DNA of 64,000 nt, from positions 1 through 64,000 of the forward strand of contig CAMOIE010000014.1 in assembly GCA_946615905.1 (NCBI GenBank), given 5' to 3'. A model generated the notes under the pieces. It was not told the DNA's origin and ran no database searches. It was given only the letters and a program-made list of their open reading frames with translations. Shown piece by piece: positions 17,044-27,050 of the stretch (positions are counted from its first letter, which is position 1; each line of letters starts with the position of its first letter). A program made the translations under genes and the position numbers. This DNA comes from an uncultured Treponema sp. (GTDB taxonomy: Bacteria > Spirochaetota > Spirochaetia > Treponematales > Treponemataceae).

Positions 17044-17982
17044 ATGGAAGCAACATTAGCATCAAACGGAAGCAAAAAATTGAGCCGCAAGGAGAAACGC
17101 CTTCAGAAAAAAATCGCAAAATACGAAAGCCGCCCAATTTCATCCTTTCCGGCAATCACCCCGTATCTTCATCTTTTTACCCGCCCGGATACAATTCCGA
17201 CTACATTCCGCTTTTGGATCCCAGTATTTAGAACATACTTCGGGCTCCAGTACAAAAGAAAGTGGGGAATCAGCAAGACTCCTATTGTCCACGTTGACCA
17301 CGAGCTTGACCAAAAAATTCCATTCCGTGCTGACAAAGTTCACATCTACATGCATTTCATCAACATGTGGGTAAAGTCCCTCTCAATGCTGATTCATCAG
17401 TTCGGGGCAAAGGACGGCTGCGTCTACTGCCGCGAGTGGCTTAAAGTCCTGACAAAAATCTACCATGAGTCAGCGAGAATCTACAAATTCCGCCTTTCGA
17501 CAATGGAGAGACCAAAATACCACAAGGGAAAATTCTTTTGGATTCACGCCCTTGACCCCCACCTTCTCTGCGTTCCATCACTACACATAGCGATTATAGC
17601 CTCATGCTACGCATATTTCCGAAACCTCTTCAAGCGCGGAAACTTCTCCGACAAAGAGGAATTCCTTTGGACTACAGAACTTTATAACGATGCAGTTGAA
17701 ATCGCAGAGTCAGTTCTCTACGTCAAGCAGCATTCGGTAAACTGTGTTCCGGCGGCCCTCTACATGGTCACGATTCTCTTTCCGGATATTTTCACGCCGA
17801 ACGACGCGACAAACTTCATCAACGACCTCTTTCTTTCGGCAAACGACATTTCCGCCGAGGACAAGGCGACAATCAAAGCCCACATCTCATTCATGTACGA
17901 GAGATTTTTGCTTGAGGGTGCGGGAGAGGACGACTGGACGGAGCCTGTAAAACGCTGGCTCGTGAACTACAGCGAAAAATAA
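17044..17982 (+). CDS. Possible PAP2-like protein, function unknown
   Basis: A 312-residue protein with a basic N-terminus (KKLSRKEKRLQKKIAKYESR). CVPSLHIAIIAS (about residues 178-189) and, some 50 residues later, VLYVKQHSVNCVPAALYMV resemble the PSxH and xxxHxxxD blocks of PAP2/inositolphosphotransferase proteins, with Asn-Cys in place of the usual Asp region. Transmembrane character is weak. It begins 15 bp after metH with a GGGGG-like site, so it may be co-transcribed. The PAP2 assignment is tentative. Confidence 0.5.
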   Translation: MEATLASNGSKKLSRKEKRLQKKIAKYESRPISSFPAITPYLHLFTRPDTIPTTFRFWIPVFRTYFGLQYKRKWGISKTPIVHVDHELDQKIPFRADKVHIYMHFINMWVKSLSMLIHQFGAKDGCVYCREWLKVLTKIYHESARIYKFRLSTMERPKYHKGKFFWIHALDPHLLCVPSLHIAIIASCYAYFRNLFKRGNFSDKEEFLWTTELYNDAVEIAESVLYVKQHSVNCVPAALYMVTILFPDIFTPNDATNFINDLFLSANDISAEDKATIKAHISFMYERFLLEGAGEDDWTEPVKRWLVNYSEK

Positions 17983-17999
17983 ACGATAAACGGTAGACG

Positions 18000-19373
18000 A
18001 TGTTTCCTCCTTTCCCTGAAGATGGCGCTTACGAAGTATGCAGGAAAATAGCCGAGGATTTGGATTCTGGCCGGTTGATTTTAAGACAGGTCACAAAGCT
18101 GAGTCTTGAGCGGGCCGGACAGGGAATCATGCTCGGCGCGGCAATCTGCAAGGATTCTTCCGGGCAAAAAGTCATTTTAAAGACCGTCTCAGGAATCGCA
18201 AGGAAGCTGACTTTCCCGGATTTTTCCCCTCTGCCAACTTCCGGCTCTGAAATTTATGTTCTCCCGCTGATTTCTCCGGCGCAAATCGAGTCCGCACTGG
18301 CAAAAAATGACGATGCTGTTCACGCCCTAACGGCGAAAATCGGGGAGGCTGAAAATTCCTTCGACATGGAAAAAGTCAAAAGCCTAAAAAAAGAGCGGAC
18401 TCTTTTGACGAACGAGTCGCTTAAAAAAGTCCACGATTTGTATTCGTTCACTAAAATTGACAAAAGCAAAATCTCACTGAATGAAATCTGCCGCATGAGG
18501 CTTGGCGGAAAAAATCCACCGACCGGAACAGGCGACTGCTGCGCCCCGAAACTTCTCGAATACGCGTTTACCCACGATTTGACTATTTTGAGCATGTGCG
18601 AGATTTTTTACGGGCGGAAGACGGCGAATAAAATCTCCGGGCAAAAATACCCCCCATGCGACGAGCGGTGCGGAATTATTCTGCCTGTCATGTTAGGCCT
18701 TGAAGTCATTTACCGGGATTCCAGCATTTGCGTAATCAACAAGGAGTCGGGGCTTTTGTCGATTCCGGGAAGGACAGCCGACAAGCAGGACTGCGTGACA
18801 TCAAGATTCAAAAGGCTTTACCCAGATTTTGTGGGAGTCGACCTTCCGGCAGTCCACCGCCTCGACATGGAGACCAGCGGCCTTATGCTTTTGGCCTTTA
18901 CAAAAGATGCCCAGAAAAATCTGAACAGGCAGTTCGAGCTTGGGGAAAGCATTCACAAGGAATACACGGCCTTGATTGACGGAATCCTCCCCGCAAGAAA
19001 AATCCCGATTGAAGGAGAGATGACTCTTTTTCACCGGGTTGACTTGGACAACCGCCCCCACCAGATTTACGATGAGATTCACGGAAAAAAGGCTGTCACA
19101 AAGTGGAAGATTCAGGACGTTGAGACTTATATTTCCCCGGACGGAAGCAGGCGCAAGGTGACGCGTGTGACATTTTTCCCGCAGACAGGCCGGACCCACC
19201 AGCTCCGTTTTGCCGCCGCTGATTCTCACGGCTGGGCCTGCCCGATTGTCGGTGACACTTTGTACGGTCGCTGTGAAAAGGGGGAGAGGCTTAAACTTCA
19301 CGCAAGCCGGCTCGAATTCAATCACCCGGATGACGGCCGCCGCATGATTTTTGAGAGCAAAGCCCCATTTTAA
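18000..19373 (+). CDS. RluA-family pseudouridine synthase with N-terminal extension
   Basis: Residues about 235-457 form the catalytic domain: ICVINKESGLLSIPG, the HRLDMETSGL motif with the catalytic Asp, KEYTALIDG, FPQTGRTHQLRFAAA and GDTLYG. It would convert uridine to pseudouridine in rRNA or tRNA. The N-terminal roughly 220 residues hold a charged helical segment (VKSLKKERTLLTNESLKKVHD) and GTGDCCAPKLLEYAF, an extension shared by a subset of longer RluA relatives. The specific target base cannot be told. It begins 17 bp after the PAP2-like gene; no Shine-Dalgarno is obvious. Confidence 0.85.
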   Translation: MFPPFPEDGAYEVCRKIAEDLDSGRLILRQVTKLSLERAGQGIMLGAAICKDSSGQKVILKTVSGIARKLTFPDFSPLPTSGSEIYVLPLISPAQIESALAKNDDAVHALTAKIGEAENSFDMEKVKSLKKERTLLTNESLKKVHDLYSFTKIDKSKISLNEICRMRLGGKNPPTGTGDCCAPKLLEYAFTHDLTILSMCEIFYGRKTANKISGQKYPPCDERCGIILPVMLGLEVIYRDSSICVINKESGLLSIPGRTADKQDCVTSRFKRLYPDFVGVDLPAVHRLDMETSGLMLLAFTKDAQKNLNRQFELGESIHKEYTALIDGILPARKIPIEGEMTLFHRVDLDNRPHQIYDEIHGKKAVTKWKIQDVETYISPDGSRRKVTRVTFFPQTGRTHQLRFAAADSHGWACPIVGDTLYGRCEKGERLKLHASRLEFNHPDDGRRMIFESKAPF

Positions 19374-19387
19374 GTTAAAACATTCTA

Positions 19388-19416
19388 TTGAATAATGTGA
19401 GGATTTCCGCTAATAT
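19388..19416 (+). promoter_or_regulatory. Sigma-70-type promoter of fusA
   Basis: TTGAAT (19388-19393), a 17-bp spacer and TAATAT (19411-19416) lie about 90 bp upstream of the fusA ATG, right after the stop of the pseudouridine synthase gene. The long leader ends in a ribosome site (AAGAGG). Confidence 0.55.
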
Positions 19417-19506
19417 TAATAGAATCCACAGACTAGACTGACAATTTTCTCGCTTAATTTGATGCGGTCTGAATTAATTGGAAACTTTTTTATAAGAGGT
19501 AACAAT

Positions 19507-21594
19507 ATGGCTTTTGATATTACCAAAGTACGTAATATCGGTATCAGTGCCCACATTGACTCAGGTAAAACAACAACCTCTGAACGCATCTTGTTCTACT
19601 GCAACAAGATTCATGCGATTCACGAAGTTCGTGGTAAAGACGGTGTCGGTGCTGTAATGGACAACATGGAACTGGAACGCGAACGCGGAATCACTATCCA
19701 GTCAGCAGCTACTCAGGTTCAGTGGAAAGACATCACAATCAACCTGATTGACACACCCGGTCACGTTGACTTTACAGTTGAAGTTGAACGCTCACTCCGC
19801 GTTTTGGACGGAGCCATTATGATTCTCTGCGCAGTTGCAGGTGTTCAGTCTCAGTCAATCACTGTTGACCGCCAGCTCAAGCGCTACCATGTACCCCGCA
19901 TCGCATTCGTAAACAAATGTGACCGCCAGGGTGCAAATCCTGTCCGCGTTATGCACCAGCTCCGCGAAAAGCTCGGTCTCAACGCACACATGGTCGAGCT
20001 TCCGATTGGTTTGGAAGACAAACTTGAGGGCGTAGTCGACCTCGTTGGAATGAAAGCCATCTACTTCGACGGCGAGAACGGTGAGAACCTCCGCTATGCA
20101 GAGATTCCCGCAAACATGGTCGAAGAAGCAAAAAAATACCGCGAGGAACTCCTCGACGCAGCATCAAACTTCGATGATGACCTCATGGAAGCTATTCTCG
20201 ACGAAAAAGAGATTACAGAAGACCAGCTCGTCGCCGCTATCCGCAAGGGAACTCTCGCTGAGCAGTTCGTCGGCGTATTCTGCGGTTCAGCCCACGTCAA
20301 CAAGGGTATTCAGCCCCTTCTCGACGGTGTTGAGCGCTACCTGCCGGATCCGACCGAAGTTCACAACTACGGTCTCGACCTCGACAAAAACGAAGCTCAG
20401 GTGGAGCTTTTCAACGTTCCCGACAAGCCGACTGTTGCCCTCGCATTCAAACTCGATGACGGACAGTTCGGTCAGTTGACATACATCCGCGTCTACCAGG
20501 GCCGCGTTGTAAAGGGCATGGAACTTTACAACACACGCTCAAAGAAGAAGTTCAAGGTCGGCCGCTTGGTCCGCATGAACTCAGCCGCCATGGAAGACAT
20601 CAACGTCGGTGAGCCTGGCGACATCTGCGCATTGTTCGGTGTTGACTGTGCTTCTGGCGACACATTCTGCGCTGAGGGAATCAACGTTGCAATGACATCA
20701 ATGTTCGTTCCGAACCCGGTTATCTCTGAGGCTATCGAGCCTGTCAACAAGGCTGACGCTGCCAACCTCTCAAAGGCTCTCAACCGCTTCACAAAAGAGG
20801 ACCCGACATTCCAGACTTACGTTGACCCTGAGTCTAACCAGACAATCATCAAGGGTATGGGTGAGTTGCACCTCGCAGTTTACGTTGAGCGCATGAAGCG
20901 TGAGTACAAATGCGAAGTCCGCGTTTCTCCGCCCCAGGTTGCATACCGCGAAGCTATTACACAGCGCGCAGAATTCAACTACACACACAAAAAGCAGACT
21001 GGTGGTTCCGGTCAGTACGGTCGCGTTGCCGGCTTTATGGAGCCGATTCAGGACAAAGACTACGAATTCGTCGACTCAATCAAGGGCGGTGCTATTCCTA
21101 ACGAATACATTCCTTCCTGCGACAAGGGTTTCAGAAAGGCTATGGAAAAAGGCTCTTTGATTGGTGCCCCGATCGTAAACGTCCGCTGTACAATCAACGA
21201 CGGTCAGTATCACCCGGTCGACTCTTCTGACCAGGCATTCCAGACAGCAGCTTTGTTCGCATTCCGCGAGGGCTACATGAAGGCAAAGCCGGTTATCTTG
21301 GAGCCGATTATGAAGGTTTCTATCGAAGGACCGACTGAGTTCCAGGGAAATATGTTCGGCCTTATCAACCAGCGCCGTGGTGTTATCCTTGAGACAACAG
21401 ATGAGAACAACCAGTCAGTAGTAAACGCTGAAGTTCCGCTGAGCGAAATGTTCGGATTCTCAACAATCCTCCGCTCATCAACCCAGGGTAAAGCCGAATT
21501 CACAATGGAATTCGAGAAATACGGAAGAGTTCCGAACGCTGTTGCCGAAACTCTGATTGCAGACTTCAAGGCAAAACAGGCTGCCGGAAAATAA
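19507..21594 (+). CDS. fusA: Elongation factor G, spirochaete/mitochondrial-like type
   Basis: A 695-residue GTPase that drives translocation. G1 is AHIDSGKT (residues 15-22), G3 DTPGH, G4 NKCD; the domain IV loop and C-terminal fold are present. Ser in place of the usual His-Gly region of canonical GHVDHGKT-like loops, plus the [14 protein letters not shown] opening, match the EF-G subgroup shared by spirochaetes, planctomycetes and mitochondria (spdEFG1/mtEFG1). ATG 19507 follows AAGAGGTAACAAT; an upstream start at 19459 lacks this site. Codon use is strongly biased (GGT, CGC, AAC), typical of high expression. The gene for a RecA-like ATPase follows after 10 bp. Confidence 0.96.
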   Translation: MAFDITKVRNIGISAHIDSGKTTTSERILFYCNKIHAIHEVRGKDGVGAVMDNMELERERGITIQSAATQVQWKDITINLIDTPGHVDFTVEVERSLRVLDGAIMILCAVAGVQSQSITVDRQLKRYHVPRIAFVNKCDRQGANPVRVMHQLREKLGLNAHMVELPIGLEDKLEGVVDLVGMKAIYFDGENGENLRYAEIPANMVEEAKKYREELLDAASNFDDDLMEAILDEKEITEDQLVAAIRKGTLAEQFVGVFCGSAHVNKGIQPLLDGVERYLPDPTEVHNYGLDLDKNEAQVELFNVPDKPTVALAFKLDDGQFGQLTYIRVYQGRVVKGMELYNTRSKKKFKVGRLVRMNSAAMEDINVGEPGDICALFGVDCASGDTFCAEGINVAMTSMFVPNPVISEAIEPVNKADAANLSKALNRFTKEDPTFQTYVDPESNQTIIKGMGELHLAVYVERMKREYKCEVRVSPPQVAYREAITQRAEFNYTHKKQTGGSGQYGRVAGFMEPIQDKDYEFVDSIKGGAIPNEYIPSCDKGFRKAMEKGSLIGAPIVNVRCTINDGQYHPVDSSDQAFQTAALFAFREGYMKAKPVILEPIMKVSIEGPTEFQGNMFGLINQRRGVILETTDENNQSVVNAEVPLSEMFGFSTILRSSTQGKAEFTMEFEKYGRVPNAVAETLIADFKAKQAAGK

Positions 21595-21604
21595 GGAGTC
21601 AGGA

Positions 21605-22282
21605 ATGGATAAACAGGATTTTTACACAAAAAGCCCCGTCCGCCTTTTTGACGAAGCTACCGGCGGTTTGAAAGCTGGAGAAATCGGACTGGTCACTTCA
21701 AAGAAGGGACTCGGAAAGACTTCAGTTCTCGTTCAGTTCGGTATGGACACACTTCTTGAAGGCAAGCAGCTTGTCCACGTGACATTCGACTTGCACTCTT
21801 CAAACGTTATCTCTTGGTACGATGGAATTTTCAACGAGCTTGCAAAAAAGCGCAATGTTGGAAACGAAAGCGAACTCAAAGATGATATCGTTCGCAACCG
21901 CACAATCCTCAACTTCTCTTTGGACAACTTCTCAGTTACAAAGGTTGTCTCAACTCTCAAGGCTCTCAAAGCCGGCGGAATCGAAGTTGCAGGCCTTGTA
22001 ATGGACGGAATCGACTTCACAAAAGTTTCTGAGGACGACGTAAAAGCCGTCGCAGACTATGCGAAAGCTGAGAACGTAAAGGTTTGGACAGCCTCAACTG
22101 CCGAGGGAACCAAGCTCGCCGACTCTGTTCCGGCCAACTTGGAAAAATACTTCGCAGCTGTTCTTCACCTTGCAAGCGACGGTTCTGCTGTCGCCGTGAA
22201 CGTTCTTAAAATGCACGACAAAAAAGATGTCGCGGCAAGCCTCAAGCTTGACTCAAAGACATTGCTTTTGTCTAAGAACTAA
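21605..22282 (+). CDS. RecA/KaiC-like P-loop ATPase, function unknown
   Basis: A 225-residue protein. GGLKAGEIGLVTSKKGLGKT (about residues 20-39) fits a RecA/KaiC-type Walker A, with the first Gly replaced by Ser (SKKGLGKT). VAGLVMDGIDF is a Walker B-like strand, though the order is degenerate. AGGAGT precedes ATG 21605, and only 10 bp separate it from the fusA stop, so the two are co-transcribed. Codon bias is as strong as in fusA, implying abundance. No DNA-binding module is present. A role linked to translation is suggested only by its position. Confidence 0.7.
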   Translation: MDKQDFYTKSPVRLFDEATGGLKAGEIGLVTSKKGLGKTSVLVQFGMDTLLEGKQLVHVTFDLHSSNVISWYDGIFNELAKKRNVGNESELKDDIVRNRTILNFSLDNFSVTKVVSTLKALKAGGIEVAGLVMDGIDFTKVSEDDVKAVADYAKAENVKVWTASTAEGTKLADSVPANLEKYFAAVLHLASDGSAVAVNVLKMHDKKDVAASLKLDSKTLLLSKN

Positions 22283-22298
22283 AACTAGCTTTTAGGAC

Positions 22299-22339
22299 AA
22301 AAAAATCCCGCGCCCGCTTTGGACGTGGGATTTTTTTTT
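22299..22339. terminator. Intrinsic terminator after fusA operon
   Basis: AAAAAATCCCGCGCCC pairs with GGACGTGGGATTTTTT across a short loop and is followed by a run of nine T. It begins about 17 bp after the ATPase gene stop and ends the fusA operon. Confidence 0.85.
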
Positions 22340-22340
22340 G

Positions 22341-22455
22341 CGCAAATGCGTTAGCGATTGGAGTGGCGGCGCAGCCGATGCGTAGCATTGAGGGCACCGA
22401 AACCACGAAAAGCGCGGCGGCGGGAGGGCGCGAAAGCGGCCGGACGACGCAACGC
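22341..22455. repeat. G+C-rich dispersed intergenic repeat
   Basis: On the minus strand it begins ATTCGGGCGTTGCG and contains TCGGTGCCCTCAATGCTACG and CTGCGCCGCCACTCC, close to the segments at 26957-27050 and 61169-61275. It lies between two convergent genes. Confidence 0.65.
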
Positions 22456-22464
22456 CCGAATTCG

Positions 22465-23760
22465 CTAATAGGCTATCGGTGTAAGTTTCCCGCCACCAGG
22501 CAGGTTGTAAGTTCTTGAGCCTAGCTTTGAATTCGCAGGATTGTTCTTATTGTAGTAGATTATATGGCCAGAACTCATTATATTCGAAAATTCAGGATTC
22601 TCATCTGAAAAAGCGTCCACATAGCAGTTAGCTGTCAAAGTCACTTTTGCGCTGTCAGCGAGGCTGAGGTTTACATGGCCGACTTTTTTTGTGTTCAGGG
22701 AACCTGAATATTTTGCACCGGCCATCAAATTCACAGTTGCGGATGAAATCGAATCAACGTTTATCTCCCCGGTTAAAATCTGATTTTCGACACTAATGAT
22801 GACATTTCCGCCGTTTGCACCAGCCTTTCCAAAACCGTGGGGGGAATCATTCCCCGATACAAGCAAAAGTTCATCGATGTTGCCGGAAAGTTTGCAGGCA
22901 TTCAAATTTATCGAAGCGTCTGTATTTGTAATATAGAAAAATGGTCCATTAGAATTGTTTTTGAGACTTGATGATTTTGCAGAAAATACAGCCTTTCCGT
23001 TTTCTGAATCTCCATCCGCAGACTGGTAAAGCATTATGGCAGAATTCACAAAGTCAGTTTTTTCTTTTGAGCCACCCTCAAGGGTAGAATCTTCTATGAA
23101 AACTCTTTTTTTTCCATCGATACATGCGATTTGCCCAACAGAGGCTTTGCCTTTTATTTTTTTCAGCGAAACATCACCTGTAGAATAGACCAATGGGGAG
23201 TCTGTCCCGGCGGTGACTGCCCTGCCCCCTTCAACGGAGATAGTTCCACCACCGTCAGTTGAGAAGGCCGCACTGCGATTTCCCCGAGTCTGTATGTCCA
23301 CGTTCCAGGCAGTAATTTTTCCACCAAGACTCGCATCCAGTCCCCGTGAAGACTTTTTGTTTGTGCGTATTACAATTTCGTCCGCATTGACAGAGGAGCC
23401 GTTTCCGCTAGAAGAAATTGCGCTTGAGCCGTCACCATAAGTGTTGATAAAAACCCCTTCCAGTCCGATGTATGAGCCGTTCAAAGCAAGCAGCGCAGAG
23501 TTAAGGCCATAAAAAGCCGACTGACTTTCATCACTAGAGTCACCGGAATTTTTGTTGAGGTCAGTCTTTTTTATTGTGTACGATTTTCCGTCATCAGCAA
23601 TAAAAACTGACTGGTTATCATTTTCCGCAGAAACAGAGCCGTTATCCAGGGAAATATTTTTCTTTTCCGAATTAAAAAAAGACGGTTTGTTTCCGCTGGC
23701 AAACAAAAAGCCAGAAGACAAAAGCAGGACTGCAAATGTTTTCAGTAATTTTTTTTTCAT
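22465..23760 (-). CDS. Secreted beta-helix-like protein
   Basis: A 431-residue protein with a signal peptide (MKKKLLKTFAVLLLSSGF, cleavage near LFASG). The body repeats short Gly/Ser/Asn/Asp-rich strands (SAAFSTDGGGTISVEGGRAV, NADEIVIRTN, ANGGNVIISVENQ, SLADSAKVTLTANC), the pattern of right-handed parallel beta-helices such as autotransporter passengers or pectate-lyase-like adhesins. No barrel translocator is attached, so it may be periplasmic or released. The start has a GGAGG ribosome site. A hairpin and a good promoter precede it. Confidence 0.72.
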   Translation of the reverse strand: MKKKLLKTFAVLLLSSGFLFASGNKPSFFNSEKKNISLDNGSVSAENDNQSVFIADDGKSYTIKKTDLNKNSGDSSDESQSAFYGLNSALLALNGSYIGLEGVFINTYGDGSSAISSSGNGSSVNADEIVIRTNKKSSRGLDASLGGKITAWNVDIQTRGNRSAAFSTDGGGTISVEGGRAVTAGTDSPLVYSTGDVSLKKIKGKASVGQIACIDGKKRVFIEDSTLEGGSKEKTDFVNSAIMLYQSADGDSENGKAVFSAKSSSLKNNSNGPFFYITNTDASINLNACKLSGNIDELLLVSGNDSPHGFGKAGANGGNVIISVENQILTGEINVDSISSATVNLMAGAKYSGSLNTKKVGHVNLSLADSAKVTLTANCYVDAFSDENPEFSNIMSSGHIIYYNKNNPANSKLGSRTYNLPGGGKLTPIAY

Positions 23761-23785
23761 AAATCCTCCGATTTTTTTGCGATTT

Positions 23786-23810
23786 TTCTAAAACTAACAG
23801 GGTTTTAGAA
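23786..23810 (-). promoter_or_regulatory. 5' leader hairpin just before the ribosome site
   Basis: A perfect 9-bp stem TTCTAAAAC/GTTTTAGAA (23786-23794 and 23802-23810) with a 7-nt loop lies 15-20 nt upstream of the GGAGG of the beta-helix gene. It could affect translation or mRNA stability; no ligand motif was recognised. Confidence 0.4.
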
Positions 23811-23845
23811 TTTTCTACCTGTTATTAAAACATAGCATTTCTTTT

Positions 23846-23873
23846 ATTATAAAGCAAAATCAGAATAAGACAA
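23846..23873 (-). promoter_or_regulatory. Promoter of the beta-helix gene
   Basis: On the minus strand, TTGTCT, a 16-bp spacer and TATAAT. It lies about 85 bp upstream of the ATG in A/T-rich DNA. Confidence 0.6.
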
Positions 23874-23973
23874 AAAGAAAACTGAAATTTTCAAAAAAAA
23901 ACAGAAAAAAAGCGGAGAGATGTTTCAAGCTAACAAACGTTTTTATTGCGGCAGAAATAGATAAATCTAATTC

Positions 23974-24777
23974 TTACTTCCAGGGAAAAATAAAAGAGGC
24001 AAGTTTTCGCTCGCCCAAGGATTCCTTGTCTTCGGCGATAAGGTCGCCCCATGGAACTTCCTCCCGCTTGTCGCGGTCGTTCAAGGCCTCTGGGTGTTCT
24101 TCCAGCCAGTCGTATTTGTAGAGGCGGAGGCGGAGGGCGTTCATCGGGGAGAGAAAAATTCCTGTGATTCCGGGCATAATTCCGAAAGTCACGATGCTCA
24201 TGGCAAAAAGCAATAAATTGTAAAGAAAGACTGCGATTGAAAATCCTGCGTTGTCAAAAAATATGATGAAGGATTTTTTCAAGGCCTTTTGAAAAGTGTT
24301 TTCTTCCTGCAAAAAATAGAGTGGAATAAACCACTGCAAGGCAATCAGGCTGACAATGGAGAACCAAGCCAGCACCGCCCCTAAAATCAGGCTGACATAG
24401 GAGCCGGAAGCCAGATACTGGTGAAAGTAAAAGACGATTCCGTGGCCAGCAAGAAGGAGAAAGGCTGCGAACAAAAATCCGAATGCAAAAGCCGTCTTCC
24501 AGACTGCCGGAATTGTGCGGAAGAAGAGCGAGAATGACGGAGTGTTGAAGTCTGCGATTTTACGGGCGTTTGCCCCCCATGCGAAAATCAGGATTGAAAA
24601 AAGTCCTGCAAAAATCGGAAAAGCAAGATTCGGCAAAAGAGGATTTATTGAAATTGAAAGACTGACTCCAAAGTAACAGGCGACTCCTGCTGCAATAAAA
24701 ATCAAATTGAGCAAAAGCAGCATGAAGAGATTGTCCCAGCCGTCGCAGAAATTCTTTTTGAGAAAAAAATTGAACAT
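23974..24777 (-). CDS. Multi-pass membrane protein (YesL-like), function unknown
   Basis: A 267-residue integral membrane protein with about six hydrophobic segments (e.g. LFMLLLLNLIFIAAGVACYF, FAFGFLFAAFLLLAGHGIVF, IAVFLYNLLLFAMSIVTFGI). The opening MFNFFLKKNFCDGWDNLFML and overall topology recall DUF624/YesL-type proteins, but the resemblance is weak. The C-terminal tail is charged and cytosolic (DRDKREEVPWGDLIAEDKES). It lies about 50 bp downstream of fhs on the same strand and may be co-transcribed; no functional link is evident. Confidence 0.6.
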   Translation of the reverse strand: MFNFFLKKNFCDGWDNLFMLLLLNLIFIAAGVACYFGVSLSISINPLLPNLAFPIFAGLFSILIFAWGANARKIADFNTPSFSLFFRTIPAVWKTAFAFGFLFAAFLLLAGHGIVFYFHQYLASGSYVSLILGAVLAWFSIVSLIALQWFIPLYFLQEENTFQKALKKSFIIFFDNAGFSIAVFLYNLLLFAMSIVTFGIMPGITGIFLSPMNALRLRLYKYDWLEEHPEALNDRDKREEVPWGDLIAEDKESLGERKLASFIFPWK

Positions 24778-24827
24778 TCTTAACTCCGATATCGATTAAA
24801 TCAAATAAATCAAATAAATTAAATCGA

Positions 24828-26510
24828 TTAAAAAAGCCCGGAAATATTTCCGTCATCGTCAACGTCGATGTTGAGGGCTGCCGGAAGCTTAGGCAGACCT
24901 GGCATAGTCATGATGTCACCGGCAAGGGCGACGACAAAGCCAGCCCCGGAATAAAGCTGAACATCGCGGACGGGGAAAATATAGCCCTGGGGTGCGCCGA
25001 GCAATTTTGGGTCGTGACTGATTGAATTCTGGGTTTTCGCAATACAGACAGGGAGCTTTCCATAGCCCTGCTCCTCGAATTCGCGGAGTTTTTTGAGGGC
25101 GGCAGGGGCAAACTCAACATTCGCGGCCCGGTAAATCTCCGTGGCGACCATTTCGATTTTGTTTTTAAGGGGAAGTTCGTCCGGGTAGAGGAATTTAAAG
25201 TCGGCCTTTTTGTCTTCAAGGGTTTCAACGACTTTGCGGGCGAGATTTTCAGCTCCGGCTCCGCCTTTTCCCCAGCCTTCAGTCAGAACTGCGTCAACGC
25301 CGATTTCTGAGCATTTTTTAATCAAAAGGTCGCTTTCGGCCTGGGTGTCAGAGACAAAGTGGTTTACGGCGACGATTACAGGAAGTCCGAACTTTCTCAT
25401 GTTCTCGACGTGGACTTTAAGGTTCTCAAAGCCTTTTTCGAGGGCTGAAAGATTTTCAGTTCCAAGCTCTGCCTTTGGAAGGCCGCCGTGCATTTTGAGT
25501 GCTCTGATTGTGGCGACGATTACTGCCATGTCCGGTCGGATTCCAGAGAGGCGGCACTTTATGTCGCAGAATTTCTCGGCTCCGAGGTCTGCGGCAAAAC
25601 CTGCTTCCGTGACAACGTAGTCGCCGGAGGCAAGGGCTGAGATTGTCGCGTTTACGGAGTTGCAGCCGTGGGCTATGTTTGCGAAGGGGCCGCCGTGAAC
25701 GAAGGCGGGAGTTTTCTCAAGGGTCTGCACGAGGTTTGGGCGAACTGCGTCTTTTAAAAGGGCAGCTACTGCTCCAGTGCATTTTAATTCAGAAAATTTG
25801 ACCCATTTTTTGTCAAAGGTGCGGCCGATTGTAATGTTGCCGATTCTTTCTTTTAGTTCGGAGATTGACTTTGACAGGCAGATAATGGCCATGATTTCTG
25901 ACGCTACCGAGATGCAGAAATGGTCTTCGCGGGGAACGCCGTCAGTTCTGGAGCCGAGGCCGACGATTATGTTGCGGAGGGCGCGGTCGTTCAAGTCGAC
26001 ACAACGTTTCCAGGTGATTGTGCGGGGGTCGATTCCGAGGGCATTGCCCTGCTGAATGTGGTTGTCAATCAAGGCGGCGATTAAATTGTTGGCTGCGGAA
26101 ATCGCGTGGATGTCACCCGTAAAATGCAGGTTGATTTCTTCCATCGGGACAATCTGGGCATATCCTCCGCCACAGGCTCCGCCTTTTACGCCGAAGCAGG
26201 GGCCGAGAGAAGGTTCACGGAGGGCGATTACGGTCTTTTTGCCGATTTTAGAAAGCCCGTCGCCGAGTCCGATTGAGACTGTTGACTTTCCCTCGCCTGC
26301 GGGGGTCGGGGTGACTGCGGTGACGAGAATGAGCCGGCCTTTTTTGCCGGAAGCGACTTTCGACTGCAAGGCGCGAAGCTCGTTCATTGTGATTTTCGCC
26401 TTATAAGGGCCGAATTGTTCGAGAGAGTCTTCCGAAATGCCGATTTTTGAAGCGATTTCGGTGATTTTTTGACTTTTATTGGCCTGTGCGATTTGAATGT
26501 CAGAAAGCAT
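24828..26510 (-). CDS. fhs: Formate-tetrahydrofolate ligase
   Basis: A 560-residue enzyme that makes 10-formyl-THF from formate, THF and ATP. The P-loop region [16 protein letters not shown] (residues 67-82), [27 protein letters not shown] and [14 protein letters not shown] are diagnostic. The length matches the family. GGGGGC precedes the ATG. It supplies C1 units for purine and formyl-Met synthesis and is a marker of acetogenic treponemes, though acetogenesis cannot be inferred from it alone. It complements metF, metH and 5-FCL in this window. Confidence 0.97.
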   Translation of the reverse strand: MLSDIQIAQANKSQKITEIASKIGISEDSLEQFGPYKAKITMNELRALQSKVASGKKGRLILVTAVTPTPAGEGKSTVSIGLGDGLSKIGKKTVIALREPSLGPCFGVKGGACGGGYAQIVPMEEINLHFTGDIHAISAANNLIAALIDNHIQQGNALGIDPRTITWKRCVDLNDRALRNIIVGLGSRTDGVPREDHFCISVASEIMAIICLSKSISELKERIGNITIGRTFDKKWVKFSELKCTGAVAALLKDAVRPNLVQTLEKTPAFVHGGPFANIAHGCNSVNATISALASGDYVVTEAGFAADLGAEKFCDIKCRLSGIRPDMAVIVATIRALKMHGGLPKAELGTENLSALEKGFENLKVHVENMRKFGLPVIVAVNHFVSDTQAESDLLIKKCSEIGVDAVLTEGWGKGGAGAENLARKVVETLEDKKADFKFLYPDELPLKNKIEMVATEIYRAANVEFAPAALKKLREFEEQGYGKLPVCIAKTQNSISHDPKLLGAPQGYIFPVRDVQLYSGAGFVVALAGDIMTMPGLPKLPAALNIDVDDDGNISGLF

Positions 26511-26644
26511 TTTTGCCCCCGGAAAAAATATATTTACTGAACATTTTAGAGAAATTCCCCCTCTGATTCAATGGGAACTTTGTTATAGCACAGGGCAAGC
26601 TGTTGACTATGCAAACAAATCGAATGTCATGTTTTATAAAAAAT

Positions 26645-26692
26645 CACGCGGATTGGTTCGCGGCTACGCCGCTCACTTTTTTTTCAGAAAGT
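26645..26692. repeat. Palindromic dispersed element, copy 1
   Basis: CACGCGGATTGGTTCGCGG continues into CTACGCCGCTCACTTTT and AGAAAGT. The core GCGGCTACGCCGC is a hairpin. It matches 36765-36810 in inverted orientation over about 46 bp with only a few differences, and is related to 43456-43528. It lies just upstream of fhs in the long fhs-marR gap. Confidence 0.85.
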
Positions 26693-26789
26693 TTTGCAGT
26701 ACATAATAATAGCGGCAGAAAAATTGAAAGCCGCTCAATGAACTCCAATTTTGACGGAAGCGGGAGGTAGGGAACGGCCATGAAATGGC

Positions 26790-26812
26790 AAAAACTCACG
26801 AGGTGAGTTTTT
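26790..26812. terminator. Bidirectional terminator-like hairpin
   Basis: AAAAACTCAC (26790-26799), loop GAG and GTGAGTTTTT (26803-26812) make a perfect 10-bp stem ending in A/T runs. It lies in the fhs-marR gap, where both flanking genes are transcribed outward, so its purpose is unclear unless an RNA is made here. Confidence 0.55.
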
Positions 26813-26956
26813 AGTGAGTCTCGCCCGTAGCCAGCGTAGGGCGCGTGACGGCGCGACTGCTAGCGTACGTCAAAATTGTTTTGTAGAAAATCTTACAAAA
26901 TGTCTGACGTTTATGTCCCCCGCTATGGGGAAAGGCTGGGGGATGATAGAAAGTCG

Positions 26957-27050
26957 CGCCACGTGACCGGAGTGCAGCCGCAGGCTGGTGCGTAGCACCG
27001 AGGGTTACCGAGCGCGGAGGGCGCGCTTGCCGGGAGACTTGCGCCAAAAA
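26957..27050. repeat. G+C-rich dispersed intergenic repeat
   Basis: On the minus strand: GGCGCAAGTCTCCCGGCAAG, then CTCGGTAACCCTCGGTGCTA, CCTGCGGCTGCACTCCGGTC and ACGTGGCGC. It aligns closely with 61169-61275, less so with 22341-22455. Confidence 0.7.

Noticed and set aside
22465-23760. Complete autotransporter
   Set aside because: The beta-helix-like part is present but no C-terminal translocator barrel follows.
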